From Clostridia bacterium (GTDB lineage Bacteria; Bacillota_A; Clostridia; Christensenellales; UBA1750), in assembly GCA_017413675.1 (NCBI GenBank), contig JAFPSR010000051.1, positions 1 through 6,213 on the forward strand: DNA of 6,213 nucleotides, given 5' to 3'. The notes beneath the pieces are model-generated. The model was not told where the DNA came from. It saw nothing but the letters and a program-made list of their open reading frames with translations, and searched no databases. This document shows, piece after piece, positions 1 through 5,625 of the stretch. Positions within the stretch are counted from its first letter, which is position 1. Each line of letters opens with the position of its first letter. A program made the position numbers and the translations under genes.

Positions 1-473
1 ATGGAACAGTTCGGCTTTACGGCAATGAAGCCTTTCTTCGTACCCAGTCTATTGCGCTGTGCCGGGATAGCCTCGATGTGGCTGCCGTTGATTTCCGGGA
101 TCAGCATGGGGACATCCGGCAGTGCCCGGCAGGCAGAGTTGTTGGAAATCACGTAGACTTCCGCTTTCGCATACGCTTCTTCCAGTGCACGGGTTTCCGG
201 CTTGGGCATATCCACGGCGCAGAAAACGATCTGGGCACGGGAAGCAACCGTCTGGACATCGGAAGCATCCACGACAACCATCTTTTTCACGGTTTCGGGA
301 ATCTCTTCCTGCATGGCCCAACGATCCTGTACCGCTTCCTCATAGGTTTTTCCCGCGGAGCGGGGGCTGGCAGCCAGGACATTCAGATGGAACCAGGGGT
401 GATTGTACAGCAGGGTAATAAAGCGCTGTCCGACCATTCCGGTCGCGCCGATAACACCAACTTCGAATTTCAT
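1..473 (-). CDS. asd: Aspartate-semialdehyde dehydrogenase, 5' part (runs off the left edge)
   Basis: This enzyme reduces L-aspartyl-4-phosphate to L-aspartate semialdehyde with NADPH. The cytosolic step is shared by lysine/diaminopimelate, methionine and threonine synthesis. The first 157 residues are present. They begin with the dinucleotide-binding loop GATGMVGQRF (residues 9-18), continue through SPRSAGKTYEEAV (36-48) and SNNSACR, and end in KPNCS (153-157), where Cys156 is the expected catalytic nucleophile that forms the acyl-enzyme. The HPWF, SAGK and IPEIN signatures match the archaeal/fungal-like Asd subfamily, which clostridia also use, rather than the classical proteobacterial type. 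The start at 473 has a purine-rich ribosome binding site, GGAAAGGAAG, 7 nt upstream. The gene lies 57 nt after the thrS stop on the same strand, with no convincing terminator between. It may therefore belong to the T-box-controlled transcript. The dimerisation and C-terminal half is outside the window. The family call is firm. Confidence 0.95.
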   Translation of the reverse strand, partial: MKFEVGVIGATGMVGQRFITLLYNHPWFHLNVLAASPRSAGKTYEEAVQDRWAMQEEIPETVKKMVVVDASDVQTVASRAQIVFCAVDMPKPETRALEEAYAKAEVYVISNNSACRALPDVPMLIPEINGSHIEAIPAQRNRLGTKKGFIAVKPNCS

Positions 474-530
474 AGTCTTTCTTCCTTTCCGTTCATCGGA
501 AATGTTCCCCCAGAGGGAACCGGCCTGATC

Positions 531-2432
531 TTACCTGGCCTTGGTATCGATTTCTTCTTTGATTTTCGCCAGGAAATCTTCCAGCGTCATAACGCCCAGG
601 GATCCCTTGCGGTTTCTGACGGCGACCATGCCGGAATCCACTTCCTGATCCCCCAGCACAACCATGTACGGGATTTTCTTCATCTGCGCCTCGCGGATCT
701 TGAAACCGATCTTTTCATTGCGCAGGTCCGTTTCCACACGGATTCCAGCGTCTGTCAGTATCGTTTCGATTTCCGCCGCCCTGTCATTGGCACGGTCCAC
801 GATTGTCATGACCTTGACCTGCACGGGGTTCAGCCACAGCGGGAATGCGCCTGCAAAGTGCTCCGTAAGGATACCGATAAAGCGTTCGATGGAACCGAAT
901 ACCACACGGTGGATCATGACAGGACGGTGTGCCGCGCCGTCAGCACCGATGTACTCCAGTTCAAAACGCTCGGGGAGCTGGCTGTCCAGCTGGATTGTGC
1001 CGCACTGCCAGGTACGGCCCAGGCAGTCCTCGATGTGGAAGTCAAGCTTCGGGCCATAGAATGCACCGTCGCCCTCATTGATGACAAAGGACTTGCCCAT
1101 GTCGGTGATGGCATCCTTCAGGATATTCTGGTTCTCTTCCCACTCTTCCACGGTACCGATATGGTCCTCCGGCATGGTGGATAGTTCGATCTCGTAGTGG
1201 AGCCCAAACGTGGAATAGACTTCGTCGAAAAGCCGCACTACACCCTGGATCTCCTCGCGCATCTGTTCCCGGGTCATAAAGATGTGGGCATCATCCTGTG
1301 TGAAACAGCGCACACGGAACAGGCCATGCAAGGTGCCGGAGAGTTCATGCCGGTGCACCAGGCCCAGTTCACCGCAGCGGATGGGCAGATCGCGGTAGGA
1401 ATGGGGCTCGGAGGAATAGACCAGCATGCCGCCCGGGCAGTTCATGGGCTTGATGCCGTAATTTTCCTCATCGATAACCGTGGTATACATATTGTTCCGA
1501 TAATGCTCCCAGTGGCCGCTGCGCTCCCAGAGGCCGCGGTTTAGGATCATGGGCGTGGAGATCTCCACATAGCCGTAGCGCTTGTGCACCTGGCGCCAAT
1601 AGTCGATGAGGGTATTGCGCAGCACCATCCCATTGGGCAGGAAGAAGGGGAATCCGGGACCTTCGTCCGTCAGCATGAAGAGGCCCAGATCCCGGCCCAG
1701 CTTGCGGTGGTCGCGCTTTTTGGCCTCCTCCAGCATGGTCAGGTAAGCCTTGAGGGCATCCTTGCTGTTGAATGCGGTGGCGTACAGGCGCTGCAGCATT
1801 TTGTTGTGTTCATCTCCGCGCCAGTAGGCACCGGCGATGGAGAGGATCTTGACCGCTTTCACATAGCCCGTGGACGGCAGATGCGGACCCGCGCAAAGGT
1901 CCGTGAAATCTCCCTGAGTATAGAAGGAAATCTCGCTGTCCTCCGGCAGGTCTTCGATCAACTGCGTCTTATAGGGTTCCCCCATATCCTTGGTCTTCTG
2001 GATGGCTTCATCCCTGGGCAGGGTAAAGCGTTCCAAAGGAAGGTTGGCGCGGATAATTTTTTCCATTTCTTTTTCAATGGCCGCAAAATCATCCGGGGAG
2101 AACGGACGGTCCGTATCGAAATCATAATAGAAACCGTTGTCAATGGAAGGCCCGATGGCCAGTTTGACATCCGGGAAAAGATGCTTCACAGCCTGCGCCA
2201 TGATATGGGAAGCGGTATGCCGGTAAATCCGGCGTCCTTCCTCCTGTTCGAAAGTCAGGAACTTCACGGAACAGTCTTTCGTCAGAACGCTTTTCAGTTC
2301 CGCCACTTCTCCGTCGACTTCCATAGCCAGAGCTTCCTTTTTCAGAGCCTGACCCATTGTTGCCAGCAGGTCCAGTCCCGTTACCGGTCCTTCAAACGTA
2401 CGGTTTGCACCGCCTTCCAGTGTGATCAACAT
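531..2432 (-). CDS. thrS: Threonyl-tRNA synthetase (class II)
   Basis: This 633-residue cytosolic enzyme charges tRNA-Thr with threonine using ATP, and its length is normal for bacterial ThrS. An N-terminal TGS domain (about 1-60) is followed by the editing domain, which removes mischarged serine. Its HTASH motif has His72 and His76, with Cys180 and His184 in DLCAGPH. The catalytic core (about 245-535) contains MNCPGGM with Cys332, motif 2 around Arg361 (VHRHE), DDAH with His383 and motif 3 (IHRVVFGSIERF) with His508 and Arg517. Cys332, His383 and His508 are the expected zinc ligands that select threonine. The anticodon-binding domain fills about 536-633. I place the start at 2432 (MLITLEGG), which has GAGGTG 6 nt upstream. 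The reading frame stays open for 24 more codons to an ATG at 2504, but those codons lie in the T-box and terminator hairpins and are not protein. LSTMPEDHIG (417-426) has Met where E. coli has Arg, a variant I recall from other clostridia. Confidence 0.98.
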   Translation of the reverse strand: MLITLEGGANRTFEGPVTGLDLLATMGQALKKEALAMEVDGEVAELKSVLTKDCSVKFLTFEQEEGRRIYRHTASHIMAQAVKHLFPDVKLAIGPSIDNGFYYDFDTDRPFSPDDFAAIEKEMEKIIRANLPLERFTLPRDEAIQKTKDMGEPYKTQLIEDLPEDSEISFYTQGDFTDLCAGPHLPSTGYVKAVKILSIAGAYWRGDEHNKMLQRLYATAFNSKDALKAYLTMLEEAKKRDHRKLGRDLGLFMLTDEGPGFPFFLPNGMVLRNTLIDYWRQVHKRYGYVEISTPMILNRGLWERSGHWEHYRNNMYTTVIDEENYGIKPMNCPGGMLVYSSEPHSYRDLPIRCGELGLVHRHELSGTLHGLFRVRCFTQDDAHIFMTREQMREEIQGVVRLFDEVYSTFGLHYEIELSTMPEDHIGTVEEWEENQNILKDAITDMGKSFVINEGDGAFYGPKLDFHIEDCLGRTWQCGTIQLDSQLPERFELEYIGADGAAHRPVMIHRVVFGSIERFIGILTEHFAGAFPLWLNPVQVKVMTIVDRANDRAAEIETILTDAGIRVETDLRNEKIGFKIREAQMKKIPYMVVLGDQEVDSGMVAVRNRKGSLGVMTLEDFLAKIKEEIDTKAR

Positions 2433-2454
2433 GTCTTTCACCTCATAAAAAGAA

Positions 2455-2484
2455 TAAAAAAACCGTCCCTCAAACAGGGACGGG
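2455..2484 (-). terminator. T-box-regulated intrinsic terminator of the thrS leader
   Basis: Read on the minus strand, CCGTCCCT and AGGGACGG form a perfect 8-bp stem (2483-2476 with 2470-2463) around a GTTTG loop, followed at once by seven T (2462-2456). The ascending arm is shared with the antiterminator: CCCGTCCC can instead pair with ACGGG and GGG on either side of the T-box bulge. Termination and antitermination are therefore mutually exclusive. The run of T ends about 23 nt before the thrS start codon. Confidence 0.95.
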
Positions 2485-2688
2485 AAATTGACCCGTGGTT
2501 CCACCCACTTTTCACTGTTCCGAAGAACAGTTCTCGTACCAGGCTGTATGGCGCCTGACGCCGTCTCGGTCCCGGAGTGGTATTCACAGTTTCCGCTTAG
2601 TTCCCGCTTGCAGCCGGTGACGGGTACTCTCTGAATAAGCCTGCGATCCTGCTACTGATCCGATCTTTCCTCGACTCGGTATCTTGTT
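2455..2688 (-). promoter_or_regulatory. T-box riboswitch leader, tRNA-Thr specific, upstream of thrS
   Basis: This leader RNA senses uncharged tRNA-Thr and lets transcription continue into thrS when charging is low. In transcript order it shows the stem I 5' signature GATCAGTAG (2660-2652) and the conserved CAGAGAG element (2633-2627). GTGAATACCACTC (2587-2575) follows, with specifier codon ACC (2581-2579), a threonine codon read by tRNA-Thr(GGU). A stem II candidate pairs CAGGC with GCCTG (2557-2553 with 2544-2540). A perfect stem III hairpin has a UUCG tetraloop (2531-2514). The T-box core GGGTGGAACCACGGG (2506-2492) and the terminator come last. The TTCAG and CTGTGAA segments flanking the specifier can pair, as expected for stem I. 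The 5' end is inferred from the promoter and is accurate to a few bases. The identity rests on four independent conserved elements in the right order plus a specifier that matches the downstream gene. The full stem I base was not resolved by hand. Confidence 0.95.
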
Positions 2689-2694
2689 ATCCAT

Positions 2695-2723
2695 ACGATA
2701 ATCTGCGCCTGCCTTTCTGTCAA
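2695..2723 (-). promoter_or_regulatory. Promoter of thrS (sigma-A type)
   Basis: A perfect -35 hexamer TTGACA (2723-2718) lies 17 nt from a -10-like TATCGT (2700-2695, four of six matches to TATAAT). Transcription would begin near 2688, immediately ahead of the T-box stem I. The perfect -35, ideal spacing and correct position support the call, although the -10 is only moderate. Confidence 0.8.
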
Positions 2724-2805
2724 CTCCTTTTCTGTTATTTTTCTGTTTTTCCGCTCCATACCGCACAAAATGCCTGTTCCGTATCGTACATCCGCAAAAT
2801 CCGCC

Positions 2806-2834
2806 TGTACTTTCTCCGGGTTTTTGAGTATAAT
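2806..2834 (+). promoter_or_regulatory. Promoter of the AllA-like cupin gene
   Basis: A perfect -10 hexamer TATAAT (2829-2834) lies 32 nt before the chosen start codon. At 17-nt spacing the -35 position reads TGTACT (2806-2811), which matches the consensus poorly (three of six). Transcription would start near 2841 and give a 5' leader of about 25 nt. The promoter is divergent from the thrS promoter, and their -35 elements are about 80 nt apart. Confidence 0.65.
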
Positions 2835-2865
2835 GGAAACAGAAAATGTAATGGAGGTATCCCTT

Positions 2866-3336
2866 ATGATTCAGATCAAAGTGAAACCGTTGGATCACGA
2901 GTCCTTCCGTCCCTACGGAGACTTCGTCAATATGTATCTGGATGGCGACCGTCCTGTACAGTTCCAGCCCGATATGATCGCCCAGACGCTGGGCACCAGT
3001 GTTGAGCCTTCCTACTCCACCTGCAAGGCCCAAAAGCGCCCCATGATCGTGGAAAGAAGCGAATATCATTCTCACTGCGGTGAAGCCAACCTGCCTCTGG
3101 ATGGGGATATCGTCATCCACGTCGGCAAGAGCGGCCGCTTCAACATCGAAAATTTCGATGCCTTCTATGTACCGAAGGGCACCATGGTTGTACTGAAACC
3201 CGGTACCTACCACAATGCTCCGTATCCCGTAGACGGCCCCGTCAACACGCTGGTTGTTCTCCCGAACCGTACGTTCGCCAACGATGCTGTCCATGTAACG
3301 CACGAAGAGAACGAAAAACTGGAGCTCATTCTCTAG
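2866..3336 (+). CDS. Ureidoglycolate lyase (AllA)-like cupin protein
   Basis: This 156-residue protein has no signal peptide or membrane segment, so it is probably cytosolic. Its N-terminus (PLDHESFRPYGDF, residues 8-20) and its size resemble the ureidoglycolate lyase family, whose known members release glyoxylate and urea from ureidoglycolate in allantoin breakdown. A cupin motif 1 is visible at 68-80 (HSHCGE followed by six residues and Gly80), one residue shorter than canonical. Motif 2 follows at 105-116 (G..PGTYH). His68, His70, Glu73 and His116 are candidate metal ligands. The start at 2866 is set by GGAGG (2853-2857), 8 nt upstream. An ATG at 2770 in the same frame lies upstream of the promoter and is not used. 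The gene is a single unit, with its own promoter and a terminator just after the stop. No ureide, allantoin or purine-catabolism gene is in view, so the substrate is unknown and the AllA name indicates a family only. Confidence 0.82.
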   Translation: MIQIKVKPLDHESFRPYGDFVNMYLDGDRPVQFQPDMIAQTLGTSVEPSYSTCKAQKRPMIVERSEYHSHCGEANLPLDGDIVIHVGKSGRFNIENFDAFYVPKGTMVVLKPGTYHNAPYPVDGPVNTLVVLPNRTFANDAVHVTHEENEKLELIL

Positions 3337-3350
3337 TCCATAAATTCTGT

Positions 3351-3376
3351 CCCCGTGGCCATGCCACGGGGTTTTT
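3351..3376 (+). terminator. Intrinsic terminator after the AllA-like gene
   Basis: CCCCGTGGC (3351-3359) and GCCACGGGG (3363-3371) form a perfect 9-bp GC-rich stem with a CAT loop, followed by five T. It begins 14 nt after the stop codon. The minus strand has no T-run after the hairpin, so it acts in the plus direction only. Confidence 0.92.
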
Positions 3377-3385
3377 CTACTCATA

Positions 3386-3901
3386 ATGAAGATACAAATG
3401 AGAATCAGCGGGTTCCCGCCCATCGCCTCTAAGGATGCACGAGCCCTGATCCTCGGGAGCATGCCTTCGGCCGCTTCCCTGGAAAAGCAGCAGTATTACG
3501 GGCATCCGCGCAATGCGTTCTGGCGGATGCTGTATACGATATACGGGGAACCCTACCAGGAAGATTACGAGACCCGCTGCCGGTTCCTGATCCGGCACCG
3601 AATCGCCCTGTGGGATGTCTATGCTTCCTGCGAACGGGAAGGCAGTCTCGACCAGAATATCCGAAGCGAACAGTTCAATCCGCTTGCCGACCTGATCCGG
3701 GAACTTCCCGATTTGAAGGTTATCCTCTGCAACGGGTCTACAAGCTACAACGCGTTTAAGAAATATTCCAAAGAACAGGAAACCGCTCTTCCCTTCCTGC
3801 GGATGATTTCCACCTCCCCCGCAGCTGCCGGCACATCGTTCATGCAGAAGGCGGAACAATGGAAAATCCTGCTGCAATACACGGAATCCCGGTCTGACTG
3901 A
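3386..3901 (+). CDS. Hypoxanthine (deoxyinosine)-DNA glycosylase, UDG superfamily family 6
   Basis: This 171-residue cytosolic DNA repair enzyme is predicted to cut hypoxanthine, the product of adenine deamination, from DNA and start base excision repair. The N-terminal GFPPIA (9-14) leads into the family signature GSMPSAASL (24-32), QQYYGHPRNAFW (35-46) and, near the C-terminus, STSPAAA (142-148). The last occupies the place of the second conserved active-site loop of the superfamily. Asn43 in HPRN is the probable catalytic residue by analogy with characterised family-6 enzymes; I assigned it from motif position, not alignment. Length is normal. The start is uncertain: ATG at 3386 and ATG at 3398 are both plausible, and neither has a clear Shine-Dalgarno sequence. 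The first lies only 9 nt after the T-tract of the preceding terminator. The arabinofuranosidase gene begins 33 nt after the stop, so the two may be cotranscribed, although their functions are unrelated. Confidence 0.9.
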   Translation: MKIQMRISGFPPIASKDARALILGSMPSAASLEKQQYYGHPRNAFWRMLYTIYGEPYQEDYETRCRFLIRHRIALWDVYASCEREGSLDQNIRSEQFNPLADLIRELPDLKVILCNGSTSYNAFKKYSKEQETALPFLRMISTSPAAAGTSFMQKAEQWKILLQYTESRSD

Positions 3902-3934
3902 CTACACAGAATCGATCCAGGAGGATCTACTATC

Positions 3935-5437
3935 ATGAATGCAAATCTGATCATCAACAAAGACTATACCATCGGCAAAATCGATGAACGGCTGTACGGA
4001 TCCTTTATCGAACATCTGGGACGCGCCGTTTACGGCGGCATCTACGAACCCGGCCATCCCACAGCGGATGAAGACGGGTTCCGTCAGGATGTCCTGAAAC
4101 TGGTTAAGGATCTGCATGTCCCGGTTGTCCGGTATCCGGGCGGAAATTTTGTCTCCGGCTACCGCTGGGAAGACGGCACCGGCCCCAAGGAAAAACGTCC
4201 CCGCCGTGCTGATCTGGCCTGGTATACCATCGAAGACAATTCCTTCGGGATCGATGAATTCCAGAAATGGTGCAAAAAAGCCGGCGCACAGGTTATGGAA
4301 GCCGTAAACCTCGGAACCCGGGGTGCACAGGAAGCCATGGACCTCGTGGAGTACTGCAACTTTGCCGGCGGGACCAAATGGAGCGACCAGCGACGCGCCA
4401 ACGGATACGAGGAACCTTTCGGCATCAAACTATGGTGCCTCGGCAACGAAATGGACGGTCCCTGGCAGATGGGTGCCAAAACAGCGGAGGAATACGGACG
4501 TGCCGCCTGTGAGGCCGCCAAGATGATGAAGTGGACCGACCCCTCCATCCAGCTGGTTGCCTGCGGCAGCAGTTCCAGCGGTATGCCCACCTTCGGAAAA
4601 TGGGAACAAACCGTCCTGGAAAACACCTATCCCTATGTGGATTATCTGAGCCTGCACAGCTACTACTCCAACCGCGACCGCAACGATGCCGATTTCCTGG
4701 CCTGCGGCGACAAGATGGATGCTTTCATCAACACCGTAACCGCTATCTGCGATTATGTGAAAGCATTGAAGAAGTCCGACAAAACCATGTATCTGTCCTT
4801 CGATGAATGGAATGTCTGGTATCATTCTCATGAGCATGATTCCAAGCTCAAGCACTGGGAACAGGCTCCCCATCGCTGTGAAGAAGCCTATACCTTCCTG
4901 GATGCGCTGGCAGTCGGAAGCCTCCTGTTGACCCTGATCAATCATGCCGACCGTGTCAAGATTGCCTGCATGGCCCAATTGGTCAATGTCATTGCCCCGA
5001 TTTCTACTGTGAATAACGGACCTGCGTGGGCCCAGACCATCTATTATCCTATGCAGCATGCTTCTGTATTCGGCCGAGGAACAGCCCTGAAGACGCTTTC
5101 ACAGTGTGAAGGCTACGAGGTGGCTGGAGTCGGGAATGTTTCCTATCTGCAGAGCAGCGCCACGTATGATGAAGAAAACGGCACACTCACCGTATTTGCG
5201 CTGAACCGCAATCTGGAAGAATCCATCGACGTTACCCTGGATGCCCAGTCATTCGGGCTTGCCGCCGAAGATTTCATCCAGTATACCTGCGATGACCTGG
5301 ACAAGGGAAACACCTGTGAGGATCCCAATGCCGTCCTGCCCGGAAAGGCGAAAGCCCTGCCCGTGGAAGAAAACGGGAAATGGAAAGTCTGCCTTCCCAA
5401 GGCTTCCTGGAACGTGCTTCGTTTCCGTGTCAAATAA
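3935..5437 (+). CDS. Alpha-L-arabinofuranosidase, glycoside hydrolase family 51, intracellular
   Basis: This 500-residue retaining glycosidase removes terminal alpha-L-arabinofuranosyl residues from arabinoxylan- or arabinan-derived oligosaccharides. It has no signal peptide, so it should act in the cytoplasm on imported oligosaccharides. The catalytic (beta/alpha)8 barrel includes YGSFIEHLGRAVYGGIYEPG (21-40) and RYPGGNF (66-72). The acid/base Glu172 lies in WCLGNEMDGPW (167-177) and the nucleophile Glu291 in SFDEWNVWY (288-296). A beta-sandwich domain fills roughly the last 120 residues. The spacing of the two glutamates and the total length agree with well-studied bacterial GH51 enzymes such as that of Geobacillus stearothermophilus. 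The start at 3935 has an AGGAGG 10 nt upstream. The gene follows the DNA glycosylase by 33 nt and ends at a strong terminator. No sugar transporter, regulator or other arabinose gene is in view. Exact substrate preference cannot be read from sequence. Confidence 0.97.
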   Translation: MNANLIINKDYTIGKIDERLYGSFIEHLGRAVYGGIYEPGHPTADEDGFRQDVLKLVKDLHVPVVRYPGGNFVSGYRWEDGTGPKEKRPRRADLAWYTIEDNSFGIDEFQKWCKKAGAQVMEAVNLGTRGAQEAMDLVEYCNFAGGTKWSDQRRANGYEEPFGIKLWCLGNEMDGPWQMGAKTAEEYGRAACEAAKMMKWTDPSIQLVACGSSSSGMPTFGKWEQTVLENTYPYVDYLSLHSYYSNRDRNDADFLACGDKMDAFINTVTAICDYVKALKKSDKTMYLSFDEWNVWYHSHEHDSKLKHWEQAPHRCEEAYTFLDALAVGSLLLTLINHADRVKIACMAQLVNVIAPISTVNNGPAWAQTIYYPMQHASVFGRGTALKTLSQCEGYEVAGVGNVSYLQSSATYDEENGTLTVFALNRNLEESIDVTLDAQSFGLAAEDFIQYTCDDLDKGNTCEDPNAVLPGKAKALPVEENGKWKVCLPKASWNVLRFRVK

Positions 5438-5459
5438 TCCAACCCGTATGCTTGGTTCG

Positions 5460-5500
5460 ATCTCCTGCCGGCATCCCTGCCTGGCAGGAGATTCTTTCTT
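5460..5500 (+). terminator. Intrinsic terminator after the GH51 gene
   Basis: ATCTCCTGCC (5460-5469) pairs perfectly with GGCAGGAGAT (5483-5492). The stem can extend inward by GGC with GCC (5470-5472 with 5479-5481), leaving T5482 bulged and an ATCCCT loop. The tail is T-rich but interrupted by C (TCTTTCTT). It begins 22 nt after the stop codon. Confidence 0.88.
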
Positions 5501-5530
5501 ATGGGTTGCACTGTGCAGATCACAAAGTTC

Positions 5531-5558
5531 TTCCGAAAAAAACATTATGTTTTCGGAA
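5531..5558. promoter_or_regulatory. Operator-like inverted repeat upstream of the AbrB-family transporter gene
   Basis: TTCCGA (5531-5536) and AAACAT (5540-5545) are mirrored by ATGTTT (5547-5552) and TCGGAA (5553-5558) around a single central T. The symmetry is broken only by three extra A at 5537-5539. The element ends 6 nt before the -35 hexamer and is centred about 55 nt upstream of the inferred transcription start, a usual place for an activator. It lies after the GH51 terminator and has no T-run, so a terminator role is unlikely. The binding protein is unknown. Confidence 0.5.
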
Positions 5559-5564
5559 AGTTCA

Positions 5565-5593
5565 TTGCCCGGGGATGACCCTCCCTGTATACT
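5565..5593 (+). promoter_or_regulatory. Promoter of the AbrB-family transporter gene
   Basis: TTGCCC (5565-5570, four of six -35 matches) and TATACT (5588-5593, five of six -10 matches) are separated by exactly 17 nt. Transcription would begin near 5600, about 26 nt before the start codon. The preceding terminator makes a separate promoter necessary here, which supports the call. Confidence 0.75.
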
Positions 5594-5625
5594 GAAACTA
5601 CATATTCAGAAAAGGATTCCCTGCT

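Noticed and set aside
504..520. Hairpin GTTCCC/GGGAAC between thrS and asd considered as a terminator
   Set aside because: The stem is only 6 bp and is followed by ATTTCC, without a T-tract. It is unlikely to stop transcription.
78..1184. Long open frame on the plus strand (368 codons) opposite asd and thrS
   Set aside because: It runs antisense across two well-identified genes and has low-complexity, His/Phe/Asp-rich translation with no family resemblance. It reflects codon bias of the genes on the other strand.
1584..2558. Long open frame on the plus strand (324 codons) opposite thrS and its leader
   Set aside because: It is antisense to conserved ThrS domains and continues through the T-box RNA. 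It has no convincing start or domain.
2700..2865. Possible small gene or RNA in the divergent intergenic region
   Set aside because: Apart from the two promoters and one ribosome binding site I see no reading frame with a start signal and no stable RNA fold.
2584..3462. 292-codon minus-strand frame across the T-box leader, the intergenic region and the AllA-like gene
   Set aside because: It spans a promoter, a riboswitch, a terminator and an identified gene on the other strand. The translation resembles no protein family I know.
4430..5059. 209-codon minus-strand frame inside the GH51 gene
   Set aside because: It lies wholly antisense to the catalytic core of a clearly identified enzyme and shows no start signal.
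5531..5558. The AT-rich dyad considered as a second terminator after the GH51 gene
   Set aside because: It lacks a following T-run on the plus strand and a GC-rich stem, and a good terminator already lies at 5460-5500. An operator role fits better.
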